Under the pieces are notes generated by a model that was not told the DNA's origin, searched no databases, and saw only the letters and a program-made list of their open reading frames with translations. This document shows positions 44,216 to 60,520 of a stretch of DNA of 64,000 nt, piece after piece. Within the stretch, counting starts at the first letter, position 1. Every line of letters starts with the position of its first letter. A program made the translations under genes and the position numbers. Source of the stretch: Ficedula albicollis (Eukaryota > Chordata > Aves > Passeriformes > Muscicapidae); contig NC_021676.1 in the NCBI RefSeq assembly GCF_000247815.1, positions 5,113,948-5,177,947 on the forward strand. Direction: 5' to 3'.

Positions 44216-47200
44216 ACTGGAATGTTCCAGGATATTGGCTCGATGAGCTGGGAGTTCTCAGGAGGCACAAAGTGAGGAGTTTAATTTGGGCACCCAGCGT
44301 GAAATCATAATCCATATTCTGTCATGCTGGGTATTTGGGGTTTTTTGGATGTCCCACTTTTCCATCATGACTCATGGCAGACTCATTCATAGCCAGATGG
44401 GGATCCCCTCACAGGGCAACACTTTCAGTTTATTATGACTTGATACCAGTTCCCACAACTCAAGGGCTCTTCTCACAGGGCCTCCAGTCCAAACCAACAA
44501 AACCCTTTAAAAAACATGAGGCCAGCAGTACCTCAACAGCTCTAAAATACATCAATAACTTCTAAAAAATACCTGCCATATGCAACATTTGGTCTGTTTG
44601 GGGCTGTGGCCATCCCTGGCAAGTTCCTGCTTTAGGAAAAGCTCAGCTGTACTACCAAACACATGCTTATGGACTAAATCCTGAATAATATTCCCAGCAA
44701 GGATGCAAAATCCCATGGACTCACTGTGGCAGGACGACTGGAAGCATGTATTCCAGCAGAGTTAATAGGATGAGTCACTGGATCATTTGGTAGAAATATG
44801 AATTGTCATCTTGTCGCTGACAGAAACACGAAGCTCCCCGGGAAAGCTGCAGGAAATAAAAGCCAACAAACAATCACATTCATTTGGAGATCAATGTTAA
44901 CTACCAGTTACCTGCTGGACATAATGAATGATGCATTACAGCCTGGCAGTGCTGCAGGTGTAACAACAGACTTTCAAGTTGGGAATGGTAAGGTAGAAGT
45001 AGTGGGAAAAGCACCAAAGGGTTTAGAAAGACTCTGGGTTTCAGGTCATGCTTAATCCTCTGCAAGAATATTAAAAAACTTGCCATTTTCCCTAGGGGAT
45101 TTTGAGTGGAAATTTAATATTAATAATAGGCATGCAAATTAGCAGGGATGTAGTAGAATCATATAAAATTTAGGATGAATAATAACTCAGCAGAATGAAG
45201 TGTTATGCATTGTGTGGTGGCTTTAGATTCTTTCTATCAGAGTGTGCAGCTGACAGGAAGGTCTTGTTTCCTGGCACATGGTTCATTTACAGTAAGCCCT
45301 GAATCCTGTTGCTGGAATTTCCATGTTCATGGACTGGCTGTGCTGGAAATATTTCTGTAAATATTCACCTGCTATCATAAAGGCACTCACTGATATTTGT
45401 TTCTCATTTTGAACATGTGCTGACAGTATTCTCAGGCTTTCCTTGCAAGATCTCCCATCCTGCAAAGCTCACAGCACCCACTCCAGGTCCCTGACTATCC
45501 CAAGCAGGGCATGTCCACTCTATGGTTTGATATTTGCAGGAATGTACTCCTTGTTGGGCTGTGTTCCACAATCTCAGCTTTTATGCTCAAATTCTAAATG
45601 GTTCTTAATAAAGAAAATATTTGAAGTATGATTTAAGTGTAAATATCTGCATAATCTGCAGGAGAAGCTGAAATTATAGCCCAAGGAGGTATGGACTGTG
45701 CTATTCCTTTATTAGGAGGGTAATGGATTTTTCCTCCCTGCTACAGCAGGCAGATTTTTATCCCTGAAAATGCCATTTTAGTGCTGCCAGAAGCACAGCA
45801 CTTGTTTTGCTCACCCTGTGAGGACCTGTCTGTTGTGCCAGGGCCTGTCTGCAGCTTTCATTTGCTTTCCAACTCCTGATGGGCCACTAATTAGCTGAAT
45901 GCATGCTCCTGACCTGCTCCCAAATCCGTGCTCACAGTGGCAGCTGGAATAAAGGGTTAAGCCTGGCAAGGGCTGAGCTCTGCTCTGAGCCTGGCAGTGA
46001 GCAGCCAGCTAGGCCTTGATGGCAAAGGAAGAGTTCTGGGCTGCTCAGATAAAAGACTCTTAGCATGTGGAGTCTGGAAAAGTCAGACAAATCAGTCACT
46101 TTGCTAAAGAAAAAAAAATAAAATTCAAACTTCCTTTTAACACTGAAATATTGTTATTTCTTTCTGTGCAAGGATGGAAGGTTTAATGGATATATGATAT
46201 CCATTAATGGATATATCACTGTGATAGAACAGATTAAGACTGGAGCAGAATTTATGGCTTCCCCTGGTGATATTCAGGGGAAGAAGAGAGAGACCTTTAT
46301 AGCTTTCTTTTATTTTTTTTTTTTTTTTTTTTTGGTAGAAGAAGAAGCATTATTATATAATATGTTCATAGAAGCAGCAGCTGAGATTGATGAGCTGCTT
46401 TGCCTACTGGGACATTATTCCCAACAGCTGCCTTTTACTGGCTCAGCCACCACAGGAAAAAGCATCATTTCCTTACTCTACGCTCAGGGTTCCCAGGATT
46501 TTTTCAGCTGAAGGAAAAACAAAAATAAAAATGATGATGTCAACAATTACCCTGTGTTTTAAAGAGAGTATTTCCCTGTTCCTGAATTCAGGATGTGAAC
46601 TGTGGCAACATGAGCCAACAAACCCATTCCCAAGCCTTTTCCCCCTGGTGTCTCTGTGCCTAAGGAGATCCAGCAGGGTCTGGGAGATGATGTGGGGCTC
46701 TGTGCCCTGGATTTCCCTCTGTGCCACAATTTCCCAGCTGCTCATTCTTCTGAGTGTCCCCACTCCCAGGTCCCAGCCTGAGGAATAATGACTCTCAAGC
46801 CTTCCAGGTGGACCTCAAGTATTTGGAGGATGTGGAGGTTGCTCAGATTCCTCATGAGCTCTCCCAGGGCTCTGAACTGGTAGGAACAAGAGCCAAAGGT
46901 CCCAGAGATTCCTTCCTCCCTGTCTGTGCTGCAGCTTCCCCTGCCTGCTCTGCTCAGCTCCTCAGACTAATCTCAAAATCTATTTACTCACTCGAGATCC
47001 CAGTGACTCAATCCAAAGCTCACTTATCAAAAACTCTCATTATTATGACTAAACTGCAGCAAAAGCAGGCAAGGTAAAAACTGAAACAATCCTTTTCCAT
47101 CTATTAACTATCTTCATAATCACCTCTCCTCTGCAAATGCCAGAGGAAGAGGGATGAGCGATGCCATGTGCCACTGCAGCCCCAAAGCTGGGCTGCTTTC

Positions 47201-49008
47201 AGGGTAAAAAAGGCATTATAAAGCCAAGGCTCTCCTCAGGAACTCTCCAGAACCATCCTCTCCTCATCTACACCAAAGGACAACCATCAGATATCCCCAA
47301 GAACTGCTGTGGTCACTAAACCACGAGAGGATCCTCCAGGATCACATTTCTGTTTTGAGAGGGTTCCAACACAAACACGTCCACTGAATGGGCTTCTCTT
47401 TTTTGCCTGATTACACTCCAGAACCCCTTGCTGGAAGCTGCATTCAGCTCCTTCAGTCAATGCAGGGTGGGGGTTTCCCCTCTAAATCAGGACTGAGCCA
47501 TTGGGGTCTCCAGGGTGGGTTTCGATGGCTCATCCAGAGTGGATTTGGAGTTTTCCTTGGGAAGAGGCCAAAAGATGAAAGAAATGCACCCTGAAGGCTT
47601 CTCTGTATCAGCCCTGCTCCACTCTGCACAGGTTAGAAAAGTGTTTCTGTTGAGCAATTATTCTGTTCCACTCCAGGAGTATTTTCATCTCATGGCAGAG
47701 GCTGTCAGCTCCAGGCCCAAGCTCCAGCTTGATTTCTGAAGCAGTTTAGGATCCCTCCAAATTAAGGCTCCTCCTGATTGCTACAGCAAGGGGGGAGTTT
47801 AAATTGAATTGGGGAAACTTTTGTATCCTGGAACAGGCTGGGCTGGCACCTCCACGGGACTGTGTCTCACAGGCTACTCAAAGATTACTGTGTCTTCCAC
47901 TGTTTAATTATGTTGCTATTTGTGTTTACAATGTTCGTGTAGAATTCAGATTTTTATGAATTAATTTCCATACTTATATTAGAATGTTGCTCTCTGAATA
48001 CAAAACACAGCCGTGGGATTTCATTTTAATGCCATTTCCCCAATTTTACCATTTGCACTGTTAAAGTGGGGAAAAAGAAATGAATTATTCATTACCTTCA
48101 AAGTATTTGCTGCACAGAGTTTATGTTTAATTTTGAATCAGTAACAGCCAAGATTTCCACAGAAAATAGTTTTTTGATAAGTGAAATGTTTTCTAGAGTT
48201 TACAGCTGAAAAATCTGCAGAGCTCTGGTCAAACTACAAGAGGAAAAAGGATTCTGGCTGCAGCAGCAGAGCAGGGAACTGCTCCTCTTTCGTGGTGAAA
48301 GCAGCACGAAATCTCTGTTGACATTATTACTAAAAGGCAGAGAGGAGATAAAGTGATGATTAAACCCAAGAAAAAGGCCCAGGCCCTGCAGCACAGCTGT
48401 GCATTCGTGACTTTTCCATCACTATCAATAATTCATAATGACCATCATGCACCTGACGACACCAAGTTGGGCAGAAAGACTGAGTCAAGCTTTCACCAAA
48501 GGTGCAAAAACATCCAACCTGACATGGGATGTCAGGGCGACAGGACCTGCTGGATAAGCAAAGCTCCAGCAGAAAGGGTAATGGAGAAGAAAATCAGCTG
48601 ATGTGGACATAAATCCACATCTGCTGTACCTGTTTGTGGCATTTCATGGAGGAAAACTCTCCTTTTGGTGACACACACCGAAAGAAACAGTTTTTAGAGC
48701 TTCTAAGACAACTTTTTCTAGAAAAGAACTGAAATGATGGTTTACCTGTGAGCAATTCTGCAACATGAAAGAATCATGCTCAATATTATGCTCAAGTTTT
48801 GCAGCTGGGTTCTCCCTTGCTGTACCACACAACTCAGCAGGGCCATAGACAATGGCACATTGCTGATTCCCTGGGGTATCTTACATTCTCGGCTGATGCT
48901 TTGAATAATTATTTTTGCATGAAGATCGTGGTGGCAAAGGCAAAAAGCCAGACTGCAATTTGCAAAATATTCCTATTTTTTTAATGTCTGAATCCAAATG
49001 GCATAAAT
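44216..49008. other. Presumed TENT5D intron, no gene recognised
   Basis: About 4.8 kb of unique sequence. It includes a 26-base T run near 46308-46333 and a small inverted repeat at 46184-46206. No frame has a recognised domain or paired splice sites that I could support. Confidence 0.4.
46184..46206. repeat. 10-bp perfect inverted repeat with a 3-base spacer
   Basis: TAATGGATAT, three bases, then ATATCCATTA form a perfect small hairpin-capable palindrome. A further partial copy (atggatatat) follows. No function is evident. Confidence 0.8.
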
Positions 49009-49011
49009 TCA

Positions 49012-49262
49012 GAGAATCATGGAATGGTTTGGGTTGGGAGGGACCTTTAATCCCATCCAGTTCCACACCCTGCCATGGGCAGGGACACCTTCCACTGTCC
49101 CAGGTTGCTCCAAGCCCTGTCCAACCTGGCCTTGGACACTTCCAGGGGCAGCCACAGCTTCTCTGGCACCTGTGCCAGGGCCTCCCCACCCTCACAGGAA
49201 ACAATTCCTTCCTTATATTGAAGCAAAATCTCCCCATCTTTCAGTTTGAAATTATTACTCTC
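49012..49262 (-). mobile_element. CR1 LINE 3' fragment
   Basis: The plus strand reads gagaatcatggaatggtttg, ccctgccatgggcagggaca, ccaacctggccttggacact and gcctccccaccctcacagga in reversed CR1 order, followed by a diverged upstream part. Confidence 0.92.
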
Positions 49263-50990
49263 CAACCCACCACTACAGTTCCTGATAAAAGGATTGACTG
49301 AATAACAATTCAACTCAGCAGGAATTGCTCTGGTGTAAATGGGAGCAGAATTAGTCTGGTCTGTTCATGAGCATCTGAGTTCTGTAAGATAAACCCTGAG
49401 ATCACTTCCACCATCCCTCACTCCATGTTACCCATCCTTTGATGGTGAAACTTGACTTGGAATTTGCCTCCAAATCCTCTAACTGTTCATTGACTTTCAT
49501 CTGTTAAAATCAGTGGGTTAAACATAGACACATAAGAGATATATGACATGGAAGACATCACTATGTGTTAAATCCACTAAAAAAAGTCTATTCCCATATG
49601 CAGAGACCATCAAGGTACTGAGAACTCAACAAACACTGTCAACAACCTCAGGATGACCCACCAAAGGCTTCTCAACACGGATGAGAAGCAAAGCAGAGTA
49701 AAGTACCTTTTTTTCCCCCCCTGCTGTGGCCAAGCCTGAGTGGCACAGCCCAAAGCCCTCCTGCAGTCTGATCACCAGAGCCCAGAACCATGAAACCACT
49801 CTGGATTAGGAGTGTTTTGAAACATGGGTAGAATTAAATTCCTTCAAGCACTGTTAATTAATGAATTAATTTCCACTGCCAGCCTAAATGCTGCTTAACT
49901 GACTCTCCAAAATAACTCAGTCTCAATGTGTTCTTTCAAGGAACTTGGTCTACTCCTGCTTCCCAGATTTACGGTCAATTCATAAATTATGGGACTCTAC
50001 TGTGTCAGCAGTTAGTCCTGAGCTTGAGCAGGAGCTCAAACCCCTGATCTGCAGGGCAGGAATTTAGGGCCAGGCTTTTGCTCACAGGGGTCAACGTGTC
50101 TCTCTGTGGTGCCTGAATCATTCCAGAGCACACAATCCTTACACAGCCCTGTGTGTCTGGTGCCTAATGAGGCAACAAAAGTAAATTTACTGTAAAGTTA
50201 TGCCTGGGATGCACAGCTGGGCAGGGAGGATGTGCAGGCAGCACTGCCCTGAGGTCAAAGGTCTGCAGCACTGCAAATTAAAGGAGTTATTAGTGCTCCC
50301 TTTGAATTAAGCTGTGGGAATGCCAGAGGGATGACATAAGGAATAGAAGGTATAATGCAGACAGCTATTCTCCCTCCACACATCAAGCCCGTATTCCCGA
50401 GTCCTGGATGCTGCAGGCACAGCTCACAGAGGATGAAAGGGCACAGGGATTGTTTTTAACATTTCTGAATGGGACAGACAGATCACATCTGCCTCTGGAG
50501 CTTCAGGAGAAGTCAGGAGCACAAAGCGTGGGAGAGTCCGTGCTCCGGAGTCACTGTCATTTATTATTCATCCCTCGGCCTTTAGCGGAGAATTCGGCAC
50601 ATCCCCATTCATTCCCACCTGGCTGCTTTTCATGGGAGCCGCGAACAGGCTGCTGTTACTCTTAAGGCAGCACACGGAACACAACGTGGGAGCCTGCAGA
50701 GCCCACCCTCCTCTTTCCGAGGCAACAATTAATGCTAGTACAGATTTGCAGCGGCTCAAAGATGTATCAGAGATGCCTGTGGCAGAAGGCAGGGAGCACA
50801 TGACAGCGATTCCTGGCTGGGAAGACACAGAATTCCAGCCCCGAGTTGCTGGAAAGCAGTTTTGCTTTGCATGCAGGCACTTCCGAATAGTTTAGGGCAC
50901 AGAACCGCAGCTTGCTGTCACTGTCACTTCACTGCCACTGTCACCTCTAGGCTGTGACCTCCCCCAAAACACCGATGGTCCTTGCAGAAT
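49263..50990. other. Presumed TENT5D intron, no gene recognised
   Basis: Unique sequence whose G+C content rises towards the right from about 50500. No coding exon or repeat was identified. Confidence 0.4.
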
Positions 50991-51394
50991 ACACAGAAAA
51001 GGCCTCCACTACCAGGGCTGTCATCATCTAAGCGGGATGACAGAGCTTCCAACAGCGAGTAAGGGACGCCACGCTCCTACTACCGCTACTACGGATGTGG
51101 CGAGGCAGGGCTTGCCCAAATCCAGGGAGCTTTTGGGATTCGTGCAAAGGAGCGCCCGTAGTGAGACGGAGCTCACGCGCAGCCCGACACACACACAGCC
51201 GCCCTTTACACAAGTTCACCCCTAAAGTTTCCAAGGAAAACGCCTTACGGAGAGACAAGCGAAAGGCCCGAGCCGAGCCGAGCGCTCCGGGGTTTCTCCA
51301 AGTTTTTTAACCGAGCCCAACCGCTCCCGCAACGGCCCCGCCCGGCCCGACCCCGCGGGCACCCGCGACCCGGCGGCGCTGCGGGGACACTCAC

Positions 51395-54160
<2,766 letters not shown>

Positions 54161-54296
54161 TCCTCGGAGGATCTGCACACCGGCACTGCGGCCGTGCTCT
54201 GCCCCGCGGTGACACCGAGAGGACGCGGCCACCATCGCCTCGGCCACCTTCCTGCCACACACTCCCGGTGGAGGGCGTCAATCCGTGGAAGAGTGG

Positions 54297-54411
54297 AATC
54301 AAAGAACGGTAAAATCGGAATTGTTTTGGTTGGAAAAGCTCATTAAGGCCCCCGAGAGACCTCAGCACTGCCAAGCCCACCACTAACCTGTGTCCCCAAG
54401 TGCCACATCTA
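54297..54411 (-). mobile_element. Old CR1 LINE fragment, first part (interrupted)
   Basis: The plus strand reads aatcaaagaacggtaaaatc, tggttggaaaagctcattaa, cagcactgccaagcccacc and caagtgccacatctacacgg, a reversed older CR1 tail. The expected continuation is missing here and resumes at about 54563. Confidence 0.8.
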
Positions 54412-54562
54412 CACGGCTGGGGACTGAGGTCCAGGAGCACTTGGACAACGCTCTCAGGGGCAGGGTTGGATGGTTGGGATGTCTGTGCAGGGCCAGGAGA
54501 TGGACTTGATGATCCTGGTGAGTCCCTTCCAACCCAGCATAGTCCATGGTTGTGTGATTCCA
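54412..54562 (+). mobile_element. CR1 LINE 3' fragment inserted into the older copy
   Basis: The sequence includes acttggacaacgctctcagg, tgtctgtgcagggccaggag, atggacttgatgatcctgg and cccttccaacccagcatag, and ends in tgtgtgattcc. This is a plus-strand CR1 3' end of a different subfamily from its host copy. Confidence 0.8.
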
Positions 54563-54712
54563 CCACTGCTCTGGGCAGTCCATTGCAATGATTTGCAACC
54601 CCTTCCATGAAGAAATTTTTATTAATATACAACCTGACCGTCCTCTGGTGCAACATGAGGTCCTGTCAGCCCGTGGAAAGAAGGTCCCATTGACTTGGTG
54701 GCAAGCATTATT
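54563..54712 (-). mobile_element. Old CR1 LINE fragment, second part
   Basis: The host copy resumes with accactgctctgggcagtcc, then cccttccatgaagaaatttt, acaacctgaccgtcctctgg and tgcaacatgaggtcctgtca, which is the expected next portion of the reversed element. Confidence 0.78.
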
Positions 54713-54824
54713 ATCCTGGTGATCCACTTCTCAGGTCACTAAACCCAAGAAAAGTCAGAACTAAACTTGTTTGGTTTCGAGATCCCTCCTGCACAAGCAG
54801 TCTGTGCGTTTGACCTCATTATTT

Positions 54825-54990
54825 CATAAAATCCTGGGATGGTTTGACTTGGAAGGGACCTTGAAGAGCATCGTCCTACCCCCTGTCATGGGTCACCTTC
54901 CACTGGCCCAGATTGCTCCAAGCTCCATCCACCCCGGCCTGGGACACTGCCAGGGATGGGACAGACACAGCTTCTCAGACAAAACACACG
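54825..54990 (-). mobile_element. CR1 LINE 3' fragment
   Basis: The plus strand reads aaaatcctgggatggtttga, cttggaagggaccttgaaga, cttccactggcccagattgc and cctgggacactgccaggga, a somewhat diverged reversed CR1 tail. Confidence 0.85.
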
Positions 54991-57900
54991 CACAGGATGT
55001 AATTGCCAAGGAAATCTAAGGAAACCGACGTTTCAGAACTGCAAACAGAAGGATTAAAATGACTGAGGGGAAATCAGCGATGTGAGCAGCAGGACCTGCA
55101 GTTTGGCCACTCAGTCTCCCAAATTCTGCCTCACCTGCAGCCCTGCCCTTCCTGGAGCAGGAAAGTGCTTGGCTTCTTTCTGATCCTCAGCTCTGGAACC
55201 AGGATCTTCTCCAACGTGGCTCTGCTCGCAGATGGTCCCACTGTAAACATTCCAAATGCTCCTTCCTGTACAAGGCATGATGTCACAGACTCACTTCTGT
55301 CTCTAAACACCCAATTTTAAAACCAGGCTTTCCCTAAAATTTATTATCTTTGATCAATTACTTCACTGGATGGATGGGATAAAACCTGGCATGGGGTGAG
55401 GTTATGGCATTTGTGCCATTTTTTGGTAATTTCCATTGTACTGAATACCTTTGCTGCTGTACAATGTTTAAGTTTGCTTGACACAGACCTAAAATGTGAG
55501 ATAATTTACTTAACTGTTCTGAGAAAATATGCCAAATGGGTAAGCCATGATTAGTTTTGAAAAAAGTGCAGATTTAGTACAACAGTGACTCATAACAATG
55601 AGCAAAAAAAAAGGTCATAAAAGTATTTTAAAATGCATTTTATTATAGGAAAATATAAAATCACCTTAAATAGCTGAGACTGTACTTGACCTTCCAGCAC
55701 CCAGGTACTTCTAGGTTGCCTCTTGGGTATTACACCAAAGCAGGATTTTAACCTTTTCTCCTAAAAGAATCCACAGCAAGGAAATATGACCCTTGTTGAA
55801 TATAAAATTCCCCAGACAGGCTGTGATTCTTTAGGACCCTTGAAAACATCTCTTCTCTTGGGAATAGTTTTATGATGGAATAATTGCAGCAATTACAAAG
55901 CACTTCACAATTAAAGAATCCCATTCCTCAGACAACTTCATTTTATGTCCTAAAGTTAGTTTATAATATTTTATATTCCCAGCTCTGAAAGGCATTTCTA
56001 TTTAAATAACTTTATATATTATACTAGTTTATTATTTCTTTTCTTTGCTTATTATTATGATATTAATTTATGTTCACAAATGAGGGAAAAGAGGTGAGGA
56101 AACATTTGAAAATCGCATTAATTCCAGACACAAATCCAATCTCAGCCCCAAAAAGTCTCTTTTCCAGTTGCCTGGTCCTGGGCCACCAGAGCCAAGCTGG
56201 AGGGAGCCCAGAAGCCCTGGACAGGCAGCATTGCTGGAGAGAGGAGCAGGATGGGAGCTGCACACTCAGCCTGTGCCTGGACGAAGCCCATAGCTTGCCC
56301 AGCCACTGTATGTAGCTAGAGAGTGATTAATTGGGTAAATTAATTAGTTAATGGTCCTCCTGCACTTAGGAAAAGATACATGTCTTTCTTTTTTTCTCAC
56401 TTTTTATCATTAGGAAGCTGCAGCACCACGGCACAACTGGGCAAGGTAACAGTGTTCAGTACTCTGAGAAAAACTCGTGTTCAGTGGGTGATGAGCCCAA
56501 TTTGATGTCAGGCAGGGAGAGCTGGATTCTCTTGGAATTGTACCTTTACCTCTTTGCACATTTTCAGGGAGGCAGATGTAAAAATGTGCCATGGTGATGT
56601 CACCAGGCTGCTGGGGCTGGCCACAGGCAGGCAGGTCAGGAATGCCACCACAGGGCTGGCAGCACCACATTCTCCAAGGGGAAAGTGGCAGGAGACTGGG
56701 TGAAGGACAAGGACACCTCTCTGATGACATCCCAGGGCCACTGAGGTTGCTGGGACTCCTGGTCCTGAGTTCAGTAAAGCCAGGATTTCACCCAGCTCCT
56801 TCTGCTTGGTTTGAAAATGAGGAATTTAAAGGCCACCCCTGAGGCCAGGTCTCCTGTGTTCATGTACAAGAAACACTCCCTAAACCTGGACTCCTGCTGC
56901 CTCCTCCTGCTTTGGCCCTAATTCCAGAGAGCACTTAATATATCCATAAATACATTTCTCACCAGCAAAGCTCTTGAGCAAACATCTCGTTTAAAGATTT
57001 GCTTATCTCTAATTCCTTGATGAAGAAGTAAGGTATTACTCCAAAGGAGTAAAAAGGGATGATCAAGCTGTAAATCCTCACAGTTTCTATCATTTATAAC
57101 CAGAGCTTAGTCATCTTTTGACCAGTGACGCACAGCACTGATTTCTTGCTGAATAAAATTGTAGAAGCACAGCCAGTTTTTCACAGAGCTTGGAACTGTG
57201 CCCTTTGTGAGGTTTTATGAATGCAGAGCTCAAGGTCCATAGTATGCCATGGATAACCTAATGCAAGGTCATGTTTTGCTGGAATAACAGCACCTAAATT
57301 CTCCACAGCAACGATGGGGTCCAGCCCTACCTGGAGATTTTATCAAATTTCACAGGGATTTGGCTGTGCAGAACAAGTTCAAACTGTGAGAGCAATAAAG
57401 GCAGTTGTAAAACGTTGAAGATTGGAACTGCAAAGGTCAGAGCCTGATCTGCACTCCCCCAGTTCTCATGTGTATTTAGATCTGAGATACCCTGTGCATT
57501 TAGCTCAGCGCTCTGCAGTTCAGCAAGGTGGAAGAAAATCATCTTTACCTTTGGAAAATTCCATCACAGGGCTATATTTTCCTTCTAAAACTCCAGAATT
57601 TCGTGTCATGAATGATGTATATTCTGTCTCAAAGGAAATCACCTCAGGAAAACATTCCCCATGGCCTTGACTTTAGGCAGATGCTGCTGAACCAGCATGG
57701 AGTGGGTAAAAGTGCATTTCCCAGGTGAACTGGACATTCACTTCTGCAAACACACACACATATACAGAACAGAACCATGAGAAATTTTCCTTTCCAGCCT
57801 GCCAGAGTGAAGCCAGATTGCACACAGGACTCTCAGAGCACTGTAAACTCTTTCCTCTCATCCCCAAGCACCTTGCATTGAGCACTCAAAGAACTTATAT

Positions 57901-58544
57901 TCAATTTAGTAGCCACTGAATGGAAGTACTGAGAGATCCTTGCTGTGCAAATTTCTCTTAAGAAGGTCCAAGAAGTCCATTGAGGTCAGGGGTTTTATAG
58001 CTCCTGCTCCCTTTTAAGGAGTTTTACTTTTATATGTGAAGCAACTTGTTAAGTTTTTGTATTGCCTAAACCCAGAAGTGGAGAATATTTTGATTCATCC
58101 AAAGAAACTCTCTGAAGGCCATCAATGCACCAAATGAAAATTAATCAAAACAATCAACCCCCTGAGATTAGTCAGAATTAGCTCTTTTCCTGTACTGGTT
58201 CTGTATGAAATAATTCCTTGACCTTTGACCAGGGAGAAAAAATAAAGTTTAAAAGCAAAAAATAAGCTATAAAAATGACCATTAAAAATTTCCTCAGGAA
58301 ATCTATTTAAATGCTGATGTCATTTTCTCCAGTCACCACTTCAATTTTACTCTGTGTTAAACCAGAAAGGCACCATCAGAGTGATGAGGAGAGGAAGGTT
58401 CAGCCAGGCAACAGGAACATGGGAGATACATCCAAGGAGGGATGCACATGCAAGGGCTGCCAGGAGGACCCTGCTCCAAGATGAAGAAGGAATCTGAGGA
58501 AATAGGTGTCTCCCTACTCTGGAATCTGAGGTGAATCCTGGGAC
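54991..58544. other. Intergenic, no gene recognised
   Basis: Unique AT-rich sequence (notably 55590-56060). Short CA-rich stretches occur near 57750. No coding exon, RNA gene or repeat family was identified. Confidence 0.45.
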
Positions 58545-58650
58545 ATGAAGCCCAGAGTGGTTTGGGTTGGGAGGAACCTTGAAGATCTTCTTGTTCCAAC
58601 CCCTCTGCCATGGGCACTCAGCAAGGCTTGCTCCAGATGTCCAGGTTTGA
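58545..58650 (-). mobile_element. Short CR1 LINE 3' fragment
   Basis: The plus strand has cagagtggtttgggttggga, ccttgaagatcttcttgttc, caacccctctgccatgggca and gcttgctccagatgtccagg in reversed CR1 order. Confidence 0.82.
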
Positions 58651-59628
58651 AGAAGTTCATGGAAGTGTTGAATTTTAACAGAGGTTTAACAGCCCAGCAG
58701 GTGAGAGGCTGCAGAAAATCCACTCAGGATCATGACTCAATAATGGAGTGAAAAACAGACCTCTAACTCAAAGCATGGAGTGGTGAGTGCCAGTTTGTTG
58801 GAAAGCCAAGGGAAACAGGAGAAGGTGTGGCCTCATAAATCGAGTTATTCTTCCAAAAATACACTGCAGGAACATGAGATGCTACTGGGAACACACACAG
58901 TGCAGCACAGTGTTCAGCAAAGCATGGTAACCTAATTTCCGTGTTACATGAAAGAAGAAAGCCCTGACTCATATTTTATGAAAATTGTAATGGTGAATCA
59001 GCAAATTACTTCTGTTTATCTCCTCCGACGTCAGCACGCTGAAGTCTGGAGCAATCTGAACTAATCCCAGGGCACTTTTAAATAGAATATATTCAGGCCA
59101 GCTGAAGCTGGGCTAAATGGGAGCAAGCAGGAATTCGTCATCAATGGACAGCTGGGAAGCTCAGAAAATGCTATTTCCTGCCTGTCCAGTCACAAGGAAA
59201 GACAAGCTCTGTGTGTGCCCTTCACCTCTGGCTCCTGCATCAGATCCCAAATAAAAAATATTTACACTTCAGAAATGTGTGGCTGTTACAATAAGATATC
59301 CCTGGATGGCAAATGCTGGTGACTTTGTATATGTGCCTGTTTACACATATCCCTGTGGTGGTAGGAAGAAAATAAAACTGCACAGAAATCTATAACCTGA
59401 TCTGGTTTGTTTAGCTGCTAATCCAATCTTCTCTCCTAGTAGAGCTCCAATAATTTGATTGTGTTGTGTAGGGCACTCTGGAGCACCTGAGGGATGAGAA
59501 TGAAATACTGTAGATGAGCAGAGAAACTGCTGAAATGCCTTCCTGCATCAGTGCTCTGAGTACGTCATGAGATTGCTGCTGCTCAGCCTCAGACCCAGGT
59601 GAGGACACAAATCCACGAAGCATTCCAT
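58651..59628. other. Intergenic, no gene recognised
   Basis: No recognised repeat or coding exon in this stretch. Confidence 0.45.
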
Positions 59629-59629
59629 A

Positions 59630-59815
59630 GGTGTTCTGTCAGGCATTGGAATGGGGATGGTGGCAGAGTCCCCATCCCTGGAGGTGCTCAAGGAATGACT
59701 GGAGCTGGCACTCAGTGCTCTGGGCTGGTGACAAGGTGGGGATTGATCACAGGCTGGATTTGATGACCTTGGATGTCTTTTCCTGTTTTAATGATCCTGT
59801 GATTCTGTGATCTCC
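59630..59815 (+). mobile_element. CR1 LINE 3' fragment
   Basis: It shows gtccccatccctggaggtgc, ctcagtgctctgggctggtg, ggctggatttgatgaccttg and a gatcctgtgattctgtgat tail, which is plus-strand CR1 order. Confidence 0.85.
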
Positions 59816-60059
59816 TGCTCCAGGGGTTTTCCAGCCATTCCAAGCCATTGAGGGGAGCACAGGGAGCACAGCAGTGTCCCTGTGTCCCCATGTCCCTCCT
59901 TTGGGGCTGTTCCCACAGCCAGGACTGTGCCACTGCCGGGACCAGGCACGTCAGCTCCCACTGGAAGCAGCAATGTCCCCAGTGGGGTCATACGCCTGGC
60001 CGTACACCTTCCTGTAGGTTTGTGGCACTCATTGGTGCTGTAACAGCATTAACTGCCTG

Positions 60060-60350
60060 TAAATTCCCATTATCTCCTTCTCCCCCTGGTGAGGAAGTTG
60101 TAACTTTGATGAGTCTCCCCTCATTCTCCTCTTGGCCAGCTGCACAGACAAAGTGATCTCAGCCACTCCTCAAGACCCTCCACCATGCTTTGCCTCCTTT
60201 GGGTGCTCTTTCATAGATTAATGTCTTTCTTATTTGTGGTGCCCAAAACCTCCCCCGGCACTGAAGGTGAGGCTGCCTCAGTGCAGAGCAGAGCAGGACA
60301 ATCCCCTGGTTTGCGATGTCCCTTCTGTCAGGGCGCTGCTGACTCAGATC
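60060..60350 (-). mobile_element. CR1 LINE fragment from the end of ORF2
   Basis: The plus strand reads ctcccctcattctcctcttg, agctgcacagacaaagtgat, tctcagccactcctcaagac, attaatgtctttcttatttg and gtgcccaaaacctcccccgg. This matches the reversed downstream part of the CR1 reverse-transcriptase ORF, further from the tail than the other copies here. It is diverged and not coding. Confidence 0.82.
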
Positions 60351-60399
60351 CAATTCCCATCGATCCGCAGGACAAAGAGCCGGGATGTTCCTTCCCGTC

Positions 60400-60520
60400 C
60401 AGCGGGGCAGGGGCTGGAGCAGCCCGTGTCCCAGCGGGACAGAGACTGGAGCAGCCCGTGTCCCAGAGGGGACAGAGACTGGAGCAGCCCGTGTCCTAGG
60501 GGGACAGAGGCTCTGGTGGC
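60400..60520. repeat. 32-33 bp minisatellite, three units
   Basis: ctggagcagcccgtgtcc starts at 60414, 60446 and 60479, joined by a gggacagaga spacer. A GC-rich flank follows. Further right, tttgcacacaacagga recurs at about 60655 (21-bp spacing). Confidence 0.88.
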
